Positions 41,913-50,188 of a stretch of 50,304 bases of DNA are shown piece after piece; position 1 is the stretch's first letter; each line of letters begins with the position of its first letter. The stretch is from an uncultured Duncaniella sp. GTDB lineage: Bacteria > Bacteroidota > Bacteroidia > Bacteroidales > Muribaculaceae. A model generated the notes under the pieces. The model saw only the letters and a program-made list of their open reading frames with translations, was not told the DNA's origin and ran no database searches. The stretch is taken from assembly GCF_910577345.1 (NCBI RefSeq), contig NZ_CAJTMT010000023.1, forward strand, positions 1 through 50,304. The letters run 5' to 3'. The translations under genes and the position numbers were made by a program.

Positions 41913-42737
41913 TTATTCAGCGGCGGGAGCCTCAGCTGCTGCTTCAGCTACAACTTCTTCCTCGGCTTCGTCCTTGCGGTTGACGCGACGGCGTTCGCGA
42001 CGGGGAGCGTCGGCGTTCTCGCCGGCAGCCTTTTCGTCGGCCTTTTCAACCTTGCGCTCTTCGAGACCTTCGCTGATTGCAGAGCAAACGGTGTTGAGGA
42101 TGAGCTCGATTGACTTTGATGCGTCGTCGTTTGCGGGGATTACGAAATCAACGTTAGAGGGATCAGAGTTGGTGTCGACGATAGCGAACACGGGGATACC
42201 GAGACGGTTTGCTTCGGCAACAGCGATGTGTTCCTTGCAAACGTCAACGATGAAGAGTGCGGAGGGAAGACGGTTGAGGTCAGCGATTGAACCGAGGTTC
42301 TTCTCGAGTTTGGCGCGCTGACGAGAGATCTGGAGCTTTTCGCGCTTTGAGAGGTTGTCGAAAGTTCCGTCCTTCTGCATCTTGTCGATAGAGGTCATCT
42401 TCTTCACAGCCTTGCGGATTGTGGGGAAGTTGGTGAGCATACCACCGGGCCAACGTTCGATAACGTAGGGCATGTTGACGCTCTGAGCCTTGTCAGCGAG
42501 GATTTCCTTGGCCTGCTTCTTGGTAGCTACGAAAAGGATTTTCTTGCCACCCTTTGCGATGTTGCGGAGGGCTGCTGCAGCTTCTTCGAGCTTGGCCTGA
42601 GTCTTATAGAGGTCGATGATGTGGATACCGTTGCGCTCCATGAAGATGTAAGGAGCCATAGCAGGATTCCATTTTCTTTTCATGTGGCCAAAATGGCAAC
42701 CTGCTTCGAGGAGTTGGTCAAAATTGGGAGTTGACAT
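41913..42737 (-). CDS. rpsB: 30S ribosomal protein S2
   Basis: The 274-residue protein starts MSTPNFDQLLEAGCHFGHMKRKWNPAMAPYIFMERNGIHIIDL and has ERWPGGMLTNF and VIPANDDASKSIELIL. The C-terminal 45 residues are an Arg/Glu/Ala-rich extension (RRERRRVNRKDEAEEE and an Ala/Glu run), common in Bacteroidetes S2. It is separated from rpsI by 289 bp containing heptamer repeats, so it may have some expression independence. Confidence 0.97.
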   Translation of the reverse strand: MSTPNFDQLLEAGCHFGHMKRKWNPAMAPYIFMERNGIHIIDLYKTQAKLEEAAAALRNIAKGGKKILFVATKKQAKEILADKAQSVNMPYVIERWPGGMLTNFPTIRKAVKKMTSIDKMQKDGTFDNLSKREKLQISRQRAKLEKNLGSIADLNRLPSALFIVDVCKEHIAVAEANRLGIPVFAIVDTNSDPSNVDFVIPANDDASKSIELILNTVCSAISEGLEERKVEKADEKAAGENADAPRRERRRVNRKDEAEEEVVAEAAAEAPAAE

Positions 42738-42833
42738 TGTCGTTTGAAATGTTGTTTACGTTCTTTTGAAAATTACAACCGGGGAGTAGGGAACGTGTCC
42801 ATCTCGGCGGTTTAGATACTAAACACGGGTTTT

Positions 42834-42889
42834 AAAGTATAAAGTATTGAGTATAGAGATTAAAGTATAGAGTATAAAGTATAGAGTAT
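42834..42889. repeat. Heptamer tandem repeat (AAAGTAT/AGAGTAT) upstream of rpsB
   Basis: Eight exact-period 7-bp units (AAAGTAT twice, TGAGTAT, AGAGATT, AAAGTAT, AGAGTAT, AAAGTAT, AGAGTAT) lie in the rpsI-rpsB spacer. Two inverted copies of the core (TACACTCTAAG and TATACTCTAAG) follow within 42915-42950, so the transcript could fold back. Confidence 0.85.
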
Positions 42890-43026
42890 AGAGGGGATAG
42901 GCCCTTGATTTTAAATATACACTCTAAGTGATTTTAAACATATACTCTAAGCCCTAAGCTCTGACTTTTCCGGGGAGGTTGGCTCCAAGTACTTTAAAAC
43001 TGAAATTTTTAATCGTCGGGGTAAGA

Positions 43027-43413
43027 TTAACGCTTTGAGAACTGGAAGCGCTTGCGTGCTTTGGGACGACCGGGCTTTTTACGTTCAACGACGCGCGGGT
43101 CGCGGGTCATGAAGCCTTCGACGCGGAGTGCGTGCTTGTCCTCGGGGTTGATCTTTACGAGAGCGCGGGCGATAGCGAGACGGAGAGCCTCAGCCTGGCC
43201 TTTGTAGCCACCACCGTTGAGGTTGACCTTGATGTCGTACTTTTCAGTAGCTTCGAGGGTGCTCAGGGGCTGCTTTACGATATACTGAAGGATGGAAGAG
43301 GGGAAGTAAACATCGAGGGGACGTTTGTTGATGGTGATTTGACCGTTTCCTTCTTTAACGATCACGCGAGCTACGGCAGCTTTACGGCGGCCAACTGCAT
43401 TAACTGATTCCAT
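43027..43413 (-). CDS. rpsI: 30S ribosomal protein S9
   Basis: The 128-residue protein starts MESVNAVGRRKAAVARV. It contains NGGGYKGQAEALRLAIARALV and ends in the basic tail RVVERKKPGRPKARKRFQFSKR that reaches the ribosomal P site. It follows rplM after 7 bp, the classic L13-S9 pair. Confidence 0.97.
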   Translation of the reverse strand: MESVNAVGRRKAAVARVIVKEGNGQITINKRPLDVYFPSSILQYIVKQPLSTLEATEKYDIKVNLNGGGYKGQAEALRLAIARALVKINPEDKHALRVEGFMTRDPRVVERKKPGRPKARKRFQFSKR

Positions 43414-43420
43414 TCTTCAA

Positions 43421-43900
43421 TTATTTAATTTTGTTGATGTCAATAACAATAGGATTCTGTGCTTCGTGGGGATGGTTGGGGCCATTGTAGACATGCATGT
43501 TGCCGATGATGGCGCGACCGAGGCGGTTTTTGGGAAGCATACCCTTTACAACCTTTGTGAAGAGGGGGTGGTAACCGGGCTTGATGTGCTTGTTGAGAGA
43601 TTTCTTCATCATGATCTCGGGAGTAGCGACACGCTGACCTCCGGGATAGCCGGTGTAAGAAAGATATTCGCGGTCAGTCCACTTTTTGCCGGTGAGACGA
43701 ACCTTGTCGGCGTTGATGATGATAACGTTGTCGCCGCACTCGATGTTGGGTGAGTAGCTGGGCTTGTTCTTACCACGAAGGATAAGGGCGACTTTTGCAC
43801 AAAGGCGACCGAGCACCTGATCGGTAGCGTCGATAACGACCCAGTTGTGTTCAACGCTCTGTGCGTTGGGAGTAATGGTCTTGTAGCTTAAAGTATCCAC
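43421..43900 (-). CDS. rplM: 50S ribosomal protein L13
   Basis: The 159-residue protein includes NWVVIDATDQVLGRLCAKVALILRGKNKPSYSPNIECGDNVIIINADKVRLTGKKW, then GMLPKNRLGRAIIGNMHVYNGPNHPHEAQNP, diagnostic of L13. It is the first gene of the unit, with a consensus promoter and a leader of about 105 nt that can fold. Confidence 0.97.
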   Translation of the reverse strand: MDTLSYKTITPNAQSVEHNWVVIDATDQVLGRLCAKVALILRGKNKPSYSPNIECGDNVIIINADKVRLTGKKWTDREYLSYTGYPGGQRVATPEIMMKKSLNKHIKPGYHPLFTKVVKGMLPKNRLGRAIIGNMHVYNGPNHPHEAQNPIVIDINKIK

Positions 43901-43934
43901 GTTAAATGTTTAATTAATAGAAAGTTACTTTTGA

Positions 43935-43978
43935 TTGCACGCTGGCTTGGCTTGGCCAAAAGCTTCGGCCGGATGCAA
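43935..43978 (-). promoter_or_regulatory. Structured leader upstream of rplM
   Basis: Within the predicted 5' leader the minus strand can form a closing stem TTGCA/TGCAA (43935-43939 with 43974-43978) around an inner GGCC/GGCC helix (43954-43957 with 43967-43970). Autogenous leaders are common for ribosomal operons; this one is only a candidate. Confidence 0.35.
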
Positions 43979-44009
43979 CCGGGTTTATTAATTGGACATA
44001 ATCGGTCTG

Positions 44010-44040
44010 CAAAGGTAGTCATTTTTCGGCGATTAGCAAA
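44010..44040 (-). promoter_or_regulatory. Promoter of rplM-rpsI-rpsB-tsf
   Basis: On the minus strand TTTG (44037-44040), 19 nt, then TACCTTTG (44010-44017): an exact consensus match. Confidence 0.82.
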
Positions 44041-44203
44041 TGTGTTTTATGAATCTTTAACAATTCAGTGGGTTTGTTTATTTTGCGAATCAACTTTGGC
44101 CAAGGTGCAAAGAATCGTTACAAAACCGAGCGTTTTTGATGCGGATTTATAATGTTGCGGGTGTCGGGGGGTATCAGGAAGTCGGACCGACGGGTGAAAT
44201 CAA

Positions 44204-44235
44204 TTTGGAGGGTATGTTTAAAAAACATAAATTTG
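44204..44235 (+). promoter_or_regulatory. Promoter of the YitT-family gene
   Basis: TTTG (44204-44207), 20 nt, then TAAATTTG (44228-44235), 28 bp before the start codon. The 363-bp gap between rplM and this gene otherwise holds the rplM leader and promoter. Confidence 0.78.
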
Positions 44236-44263
44236 CGTCATAATCATTTATCACTTAAATAAT

Positions 44264-45253
44264 ATGACTTTTTCGAGAAAAAAGCTCTGGATGTCGAGTC
44301 GTGACTATATCATGATCACGCTTGCTGTGCTTATCTACGGTTTAGGTTTTTCGGCCTTCATCCTGCCTGAAAAGGTGGTCATAGGGGGTGTTACGGGTGT
44401 GGGTACCATCGTTTATTTTCTGACCGGCAATGTGTATCTTATCGGTATCACTCAGTATGCAATCAACCTTTCGCTGCTTGCGGTTGCGTGGAGAGTGGTC
44501 GGACGGACGTTTGTCTACAAGACCATCTATGGTGCTACGGCGGTTTCGCTTGTGGTCACGCTCATGCCTCCGCTCTTTGACGGGCCTCTGATTCCCGGGC
44601 AGCCGTTCATGAGTGTGTGTATCGGTTCTGTCCTTTCGGGACTTGCTCTTGGAATTGTGTTTATCCACAACGGCAGTACCGGCGGCACGGATATTGTCGC
44701 GGCTATAGTGGCGAAGAAGACCAATGTCACTGTCGGACGAACGATGCTCTATGTGGATTTCGCTATTATTTCGTCGAGCTACCTGTTCTTTCATAATATA
44801 ACTACGGTGGTCTACGGTTTCATCGTCCTGTTTATCATTACATATATGGTGGACCTGATGATTAATACCAACCGTCAGGCGGTGCAGTTCATCATCATAT
44901 CGAAGCATTGGGAGAAGATTGCCACTGCGGTGAACAAGTATGGCCGTCGCGGTGTGACGGTTCTCGACGGGATGGGCTGGTATACGAAACAGCCGATCAA
45001 GATTCTACTTGTGGTCAGCCGAAAGATTGAATCCGTGACAATCTTCCGTATTGTGAAGGATGTGGATCCGAATGCCTTCATCACTCAGGCTAACGTGAAC
45101 GGTGTGTATGGTCAGGGTTTCGACCCTATCAAGCTGAAAGCCGATGAGGAGTTGAGCAAGAAACTCGGCGAAGAGGCAGATTCCGCATCGACGCAGGAAG
45201 TAGGCTCAGACGCAGCCCTGGCTGTCAATTCTAAAAATTCCGAGGCTGATTGA
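44264..45253 (+). CDS. YitT-family membrane protein
   Basis: The 329-residue protein has five to six transmembrane segments in an N-terminal YitT domain (DUF161; about 10-210, with GFSAFILPEKVVIGGVTGVGTIVYFLTGN and HNGSTGGTDIVAAIVAKKTNVTVG). A cytoplasmic DUF2179 domain follows (about 218-275; RRGVTVLDGMGWYTKQPIKILLVVSRKIE), then a polar Ser/Glu-rich tail. The function of the family is not established. Single-gene unit with its own promoter and terminator. Confidence 0.88.
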   Translation: MTFSRKKLWMSSRDYIMITLAVLIYGLGFSAFILPEKVVIGGVTGVGTIVYFLTGNVYLIGITQYAINLSLLAVAWRVVGRTFVYKTIYGATAVSLVVTLMPPLFDGPLIPGQPFMSVCIGSVLSGLALGIVFIHNGSTGGTDIVAAIVAKKTNVTVGRTMLYVDFAIISSSYLFFHNITTVVYGFIVLFIITYMVDLMINTNRQAVQFIIISKHWEKIATAVNKYGRRGVTVLDGMGWYTKQPIKILLVVSRKIESVTIFRIVKDVDPNAFITQANVNGVYGQGFDPIKLKADEELSKKLGEEADSASTQEVGSDAALAVNSKNSEAD

Positions 45254-45431
45254 TTGCAATTAGTAAGGAAATTGCTGAAAATTTTGTTTATTTGTGAAAT
45301 AGTTGTATCTTTGCAGCGAATAGAAATATTCACATCCCTATACTCCGGCCTTTACTTGATCTAATTGATTTTGTTTATGGATATTTGGATTGTCTATGAT
45401 TCACTTATTTTTTATTAAAAAGACAATCAAT

Positions 45432-45482
45432 AAAAAATCAACGCGCATTTCCTGAGATTTCGGAAATGCGCGTTGATTTTTT
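45432..45482. terminator. Bidirectional terminator between the YitT gene and spt
   Basis: A perfect 21-bp stem (45432-45452 against 45462-45482), with A-run on the left and T-run on the right, serves the two convergent genes. Confidence 0.92.
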
Positions 45483-45508
45483 ATCGGTAAAGTGTCCGGA
45501 GGAGGACT

Positions 45509-46699
45509 TTACTTCGGCAGGAGGTCGTATTTGCGGAATACGCGGGTGATTGTCTCGAGCGCGCGGTCGACCTGTTCCATCGAGTGTGTGGCCATCAGCG
45601 AGAAGCGGATGAGAGTGTCGGTCGGGGCGACGGCGGGCGATACGACGGGATTGACGAAGATGCCTTCTTCAAGGAGGTCGCGTGTGATGGCGAATGTCTT
45701 GAAGTCGTCACGGATGAAGAGGGGGATGATAGGGGTCGATGTGTGGCCGATCTCAAATCCCTGTGAGCGGAATCCGTCGAGCGCATGGTTGGTGAGCTTC
45801 CAGAGGTTTTCCTGACGCTCCGGTTCGGTCTGCATGATTTCGAGGGCTTTCAGTGCTGCTGCAGTGGAGGCCGGTGTGATGCTTGCAGTGAAGATGTAGG
45901 AGCGCGAGTGGTGGCGGAGGAAGTTGGTGACTTCTTTGTTGGTCGCGATGAAGCCGCCGAGTGATGCGAATGATTTAGAGAAGGTACCCATGATGAGATC
46001 CACATCATCGGTCAAGCCGTAGTGGTTCACGAGGCCGCGTCCGCCTTCGCCGAACACGCCGATGCCGTGGGCTTCGTCAATCATGATGCTTGCGTTGTAT
46101 TTCTTGGCAAGTTCCACCATGCCGGGTATATTCGCGATGTCGCCCTCCATTGAGAAGACACTGTCGCTGACAATGAGCTTCACTTTGTCGGGGTCGCATT
46201 TCTGGAGCTGCTTTTCGAGCGACTCCATGTCGTTGTGCTTGTATTTGAGCTGCTGGCTGAAGGAGAGGCGACGGCCTTCGATGATTGAGGCGTGGTCCTG
46301 TTCGTCCCAGAGGATGTAGTCCTCACGGCCGGTGAGGGCAGAGACGACACCGAGGTTCACACCGAAACCGGTGGAGTAGATCATCACGTCTTCCTTGCCG
46401 GTGTATTCGGCGAGCTTTGCCTCAAGTTCCTTGTGGATGTCGAGGGTGCCGTTGAGAAACGGAGAACCGGCGCAGCCTGTACCATATTTGCGGGTTGCTT
46501 CGATGGCTGCTTCCTTGATTCGCGGGTCGTTTACGAGGCCGGTGTAGCAGTTCGAGCCGAACATCAATACTTTCTTGCCGTTGATGATGACCTCAGGATC
46601 CTGTTCGCTTGAAATGGCGCGAAAATAGGGGTAAACTCCTGCTGCCTTGGCTTGCTGCGGCGCTGTGTATTGTGATAGTTTCTTCTGTAGTAAATTCAT
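45509..46699 (-). CDS. spt: Serine palmitoyltransferase (sphingolipid synthesis)
   Basis: This 396-residue PLP enzyme of the alpha-oxoamine synthase family condenses serine with an acyl-CoA. The PLP lysine is in MGTFSKSFASLGGF (about 240) and the cofactor Asp/His in IDEAHGIGVFG. The sequence follows Bacteroides serine palmitoyltransferase closely (AAGVYPYFR, LMFGSNCYTGL, GTGCAGSPFLNGTLD, DHASIIEGRRLSFSQQLKYKHNDME). The related 2-amino-3-ketobutyrate CoA ligase and KbL-like enzymes are the alternative, but these motifs favour Spt. A -7 box (TAACTTTG) lies at 46757-46764. Confidence 0.88.
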   Translation of the reverse strand: MNLLQKKLSQYTAPQQAKAAGVYPYFRAISSEQDPEVIINGKKVLMFGSNCYTGLVNDPRIKEAAIEATRKYGTGCAGSPFLNGTLDIHKELEAKLAEYTGKEDVMIYSTGFGVNLGVVSALTGREDYILWDEQDHASIIEGRRLSFSQQLKYKHNDMESLEKQLQKCDPDKVKLIVSDSVFSMEGDIANIPGMVELAKKYNASIMIDEAHGIGVFGEGGRGLVNHYGLTDDVDLIMGTFSKSFASLGGFIATNKEVTNFLRHHSRSYIFTASITPASTAAALKALEIMQTEPERQENLWKLTNHALDGFRSQGFEIGHTSTPIIPLFIRDDFKTFAITRDLLEEGIFVNPVVSPAVAPTDTLIRFSLMATHSMEQVDRALETITRVFRKYDLLPK

Positions 46700-46933
46700 A
46701 ATCGGTAACTTGCTTCCGCGATTAAACTATATGACTATGCTTATTTTTGCGGTGGGCAAAGTTAGGAATTTTTTCACATTTTTATACTTTTTGTGCGCGT
46801 TTTATTTGTTAATTTTACGAAACGGGGCTTTTTCGTTCCCTTTTAGTCAACGATTTTGGCCTTATGTTCGCAGGTGTAAGTGAGGATTGGGGGATTTTTG
46901 TTAATTTTGCAAGATAATACTAAGGTATAAATA

Positions 46934-47782
46934 ATGGAAACAAGCGAAACTACAACTGTCAAGCGAACTGTGCTTGACTATGACGATATAGTGAAGATGG
47001 CTCCTTTTTTCAAGGGAAAGCGCCGTCTGGTCGAGTGGTTCATGAAGGTTCTTGACATCGACAAGGTGAATTGGATTCACGATCATAATTTCGACACTCC
47101 CGGCCCGCAGTTTTGCCGCGGCTTGCTGGAGGATCTGAACATAAAGCTGCGCATCGACAATGAGAAGGTGCTCGACAATCTTCCCGAGGGCGCATTCATC
47201 ACCATCAGCAACCATCCTTTCGGTGCGTTGGACGGCATCACGCTTATTGATATAATCGGTCGTCGCCGTCCAGATTTCAAGGTGATGGTCAACATGATTC
47301 TCAACTATATCGTGGCCATGCGCCCCAATTTCATAGCCGTTGACCAGACTGCAAGCGATGATCCTGCGAAGAAGGCTGTCTCGATGAAGGGTATAAAGGA
47401 GGCGATAATGCAGGTGCGCAAGGGGCATCCGATCGGATTTTTCCCCGCCGGTGCTGTCGGCAATTATAATAAGCATCTGAAATTCGAGGACCGCGAGTGG
47501 CGCGAGTCCATCATCCGTCTCATTCAGCAGTTGAAGGTGCCGGTGATTCCTATTTTCTTCCATGGTTACAACAGTTGGTGGTTCCGCTTCCTGGGAATAG
47601 TGAGCTGGCAGTTGCGCACACTGCGTTTGCCTGCCGAAGTGTTCCGTCGCAAGAACGATACCCTCCACATCTCTGTCGGGGATCCCATCACTGTCGAGGA
47701 GATTGAGGCTCATTCGGGTTCGCTTAAGGAACTCGGCGATTTCCTGCGTGAGCGCACATATTCGCTCCAGTCGATTAAATGA
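46934..47782 (+). CDS. Lysophospholipid acyltransferase-family protein
   Basis: The 282-residue protein carries a PlsC-like acyltransferase domain. The catalytic block ISNHPFGALDG (about 93-103) has His and Asp separated by five residues rather than the usual four, a variant seen in the haemolysin-like acyltransferase branch. FFPAGAVG (about 176-183) is the acceptor-binding block. It is divergent from spt, which suggests but does not prove a role in lipid or ceramide acylation. A TAATTTTG box at 46902-46909 lies 25 bp before the ATG. The sigma-54 activator gene follows 37 bp downstream. Confidence 0.82.
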   Translation: METSETTTVKRTVLDYDDIVKMAPFFKGKRRLVEWFMKVLDIDKVNWIHDHNFDTPGPQFCRGLLEDLNIKLRIDNEKVLDNLPEGAFITISNHPFGALDGITLIDIIGRRRPDFKVMVNMILNYIVAMRPNFIAVDQTASDDPAKKAVSMKGIKEAIMQVRKGHPIGFFPAGAVGNYNKHLKFEDREWRESIIRLIQQLKVPVIPIFFHGYNSWWFRFLGIVSWQLRTLRLPAEVFRRKNDTLHISVGDPITVEEIEAHSGSLKELGDFLRERTYSLQSIK

Positions 47783-47819
47783 TTTCAGGTCCTGTCTTTA
47801 TTCCAGAGGAAATTCAATC

Positions 47820-49070
47820 ATGCAACTTAATCTACAGGAATTGCCTGCGGAAATAGTGCAGGCAAAACAGCGTTACGGTATTGTCGGGAATGCTCCCGGT
47901 CTTATCGCCGCCATCTCGCGTGCCATTCAGGTGGCACCAATCGACCTCTCTGTGCTCGTCACAGGTGAGAGCGGTACGGGCAAGGAATTTTTTCCGAAGA
48001 TTATCCACGGCTTTTCGCCCCGTAAACACGCTAAATATATTGCGGTCAATTGTGGTGCAATTCCGGAAGGAACCATTGACTCGGAACTCTTCGGCCATGA
48101 GAAAGGCTCGTTCACCGGGGCCATCTCTTCGCGAAAAGGATATTTCGAGGAGGCGGATGGCGGCACGATATTTCTTGACGAGGTTGCTGAGTTGCCATTA
48201 ACCACTCAAGCCAGGTTGCTGCGTGTGTTGGAGAGCGGAGAATTCATCAAGGTAGGCTCTTCGACTGTCCAGAAGTCAAATGTCCGCATAGTGGCTGCGA
48301 CAAATGTCGACATGGCGAAGGCTGTTGCGGAGGGACGTTTCAGAGAGGATCTTTACTATCGTCTTTCGACAGTGTCCATCCATATCCCGCCTCTTCGTGA
48401 GAGGGGCAATGACATCACTCTGCTTGCCCGCAAGTTCGCTGCTGACTTTGCCGAGCGTTACACGATGCCGCCCGTGTCGTTTGACGATTCCGGACGTGGG
48501 ATGCTCATGCGCTACCGTTGGCCGGGAAATGTCCGTCAGTTGAAAAATATAGTCGAGCAGATTGCGCTTTTCGAATCCGGCAACACTGTTGATGGCGAGA
48601 TGGTGGGAACTTTCCTGCCTGTCGGCTCGGTCAACTACAGTCCTGTCGCAGCGCATCAGGAGAATCCACATGAGTATTCCACCGAGCGTGATGCGCTTTT
48701 TGGTATGATTCTTCGTTTGCAGCGTCAGATTGAATCGCTCAACGCGAGAATCGACGAGCTTTCCGCCGGAGCGCAGTCCGGCCATGGCGGCGGTTTTCAG
48801 CCTGTCGAGGAGATTCCGTCAGGCGATGATGTGCCTGTCCGATCTCTCGTGAGATTCCAGCCGTTTTCTTCGCCTCTGCCTCCGTGTGGCAGCGCGCCAT
48901 TGCAGCCGGAATCCCAATCCTCGCCTGTGACACTCGAGGAGACTGAACGCGATACCATACGCCGTGCGCTTGAACGCAACGGTGGTAAGCGTAAAGAAGC
49001 AGCGCGCGAACTGAATATTTCAGAACGCACGCTGTATAGGAAAATCAAGGATTACGGAATTGAACTCTAA
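47820..49070 (+). CDS. Sigma-54-dependent transcriptional activator (AAA+ and Fis-type HTH)
   Basis: The protein of 416 residues has an AAA+ domain beginning almost at the N-terminus: Walker A GESGTGKE (about 47-54), the sigma-54 contact loop GSFTGA (about 96-101), Walker B GGTIFLDEVAEL, and RFREDLYYRLS with RWPGNVRQLKN. A Ser/Pro-rich linker leads to a Fis-type helix-turn-helix (RRALERNGGKRKEAARELNISERTLYRKIKDYGI). There is no receiver or ligand domain, so control must come through a partner or expression level. The frame is open 39 codons upstream into the acyltransferase gene. I chose the ATG at 47820 because it is preceded by AGAGGA and starts the family-like sequence. Confidence 0.9.
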   Translation: MQLNLQELPAEIVQAKQRYGIVGNAPGLIAAISRAIQVAPIDLSVLVTGESGTGKEFFPKIIHGFSPRKHAKYIAVNCGAIPEGTIDSELFGHEKGSFTGAISSRKGYFEEADGGTIFLDEVAELPLTTQARLLRVLESGEFIKVGSSTVQKSNVRIVAATNVDMAKAVAEGRFREDLYYRLSTVSIHIPPLRERGNDITLLARKFAADFAERYTMPPVSFDDSGRGMLMRYRWPGNVRQLKNIVEQIALFESGNTVDGEMVGTFLPVGSVNYSPVAAHQENPHEYSTERDALFGMILRLQRQIESLNARIDELSAGAQSGHGGGFQPVEEIPSGDDVPVRSLVRFQPFSSPLPPCGSAPLQPESQSSPVTLEETERDTIRRALERNGGKRKEAARELNISERTLYRKIKDYGIEL

Positions 49071-49081
49071 CCGCTCAGTGG

Positions 49082-49954
49082 CTATTGGTCCTGAAGCCTG
49101 ATAACCCTGATGCCGGTCAGGTTTGGCGATTTGCGCATGTATTCGGTCAATGGGAGTTTGTCTATCACTACCTTCCCTTCCTTTGATGAAGCATGGAGCA
49201 GATGAGGACCATCCTTTTCAATGACAAGAATTCCGACATGGCTCACGTCAAGACCGTTTGTTTTTGTCGTCAATGCTATTATGTCGCCCGCTTTTAGTGC
49301 GCCCATGACCTGTTTGGCCGTGAGGCGCGCTGATTTTATATAGGGGAAGCGGTGGGAGCGGAATCCGACCTCCATGTTTTTGATGCCTGCATAGTCTGCT
49401 GAGTCAGCCAGGGCAGGGTAGGCCGAACGGTTGCGCGACATGAAGTCGAGAGTTTTAATTTGGGAATCCGACTGTGGGATGCGGTCAGTCACCTCTTTTA
49501 CAATGCCGCGATGGGTGTTCGAGACTATCCAGTCACTGAAGTAGTGAAGGCGTGATGCATATCCGTTGACCTCACCTTGGCGGTAGCGCAAGGTCTCGAG
49601 GCTGTTGGCGAAGTCTTGCCAGGAATTCTTTTCTTCTTCGATTGTGAGAGCGAGTGCTGTGACGGTTTCGACAAACGTCGTGCAGTCAAATTCTTCGAGG
49701 TTTATGGTGAGAGCCTCCGGCTTGCCTTCAAGAGTTCCACCTTTGTAGGGGGTGCCGATGAATTCTTTCCCGATGAATTCGATGAGTTCATTCGGGTTTG
49801 AGGCACCGAAATTGGTAGCTTTTATAAGTAAATTTGTTATGTTGGTCGTGTCGGCAGCTTCATTGTGCCATCTGATATTGTCGTGAGTCGCTCCGTGGAC
49901 CAACGGTGCAACCATGAAAAACGCTATATATAATAAGGTGGATACTTTTTTCAT
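49082..49954 (-). CDS. DUF1460 family N-acetylmuramoyl-L-alanine amidase-like protein
   Basis: The 290-residue secreted protein has a signal peptide (KKVSTLLYIAFFMVAPLVHGAT) and a DUF1460 domain, an NlpC/P60-like cysteine hydrolase fold. The likely catalytic Cys is in EEFDCTTFVETVTALAL (about residue 90) and the His is in DVSHVGILVI (about 245). Such proteins cleave muropeptides or related amide bonds in the periplasm. It is convergent with the sigma-54 activator gene, 11 bp apart, with no terminator between them. Confidence 0.87.
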   Translation of the reverse strand: MKKVSTLLYIAFFMVAPLVHGATHDNIRWHNEAADTTNITNLLIKATNFGASNPNELIEFIGKEFIGTPYKGGTLEGKPEALTINLEEFDCTTFVETVTALALTIEEEKNSWQDFANSLETLRYRQGEVNGYASRLHYFSDWIVSNTHRGIVKEVTDRIPQSDSQIKTLDFMSRNRSAYPALADSADYAGIKNMEVGFRSHRFPYIKSARLTAKQVMGALKAGDIIALTTKTNGLDVSHVGILVIEKDGPHLLHASSKEGKVVIDKLPLTEYMRKSPNLTGIRVIRLQDQ

Positions 49955-50003
49955 GAGTTTTCTGGTTCAGGTTAAAATTAAGGAGAGACTTTTTTTGTTT
50001 CCC

Positions 50004-50034
50004 CAAAATTACTCATTTCTTTGTTCTTGGCAAA
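50004..50034 (-). promoter_or_regulatory. Promoter of the DUF1460 gene
   Basis: On the minus strand TTTG (50031-50034), 19 nt, then TAATTTTG (50004-50011), about 45 nt before the start codon. Confidence 0.75.
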
Positions 50035-50156
50035 ATATCCGTGCCATAAGCTTTGTCTTTAAAGTCTTCATTTTTGATTGAAATGTGAAATTTTGTAATT
50101 AAAAATGACCATAGTTGATGAATAGTGTTAAATTTGCGTTAAAATACCTGTAAAAA

Positions 50157-50188
50157 TTTGGAGGATATGCAGAAAGTGCCTACCTTTG
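50157..50188 (+). promoter_or_regulatory. Strong promoter at the window edge, probably of an rRNA operon
   Basis: TTTG (50157-50160), 20 nt, then TACCTTTG (50181-50188), an exact match. The transcript that follows to 50304 has no open frame. It contains AAAGATTGAAACGCTGAAAAG and AAAGTTAAAGAAAAGTTAAA words that remind me of Bacteroidales 16S leader sequence. The rRNA itself would lie beyond the window, so the identity is inference. Confidence 0.6.
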
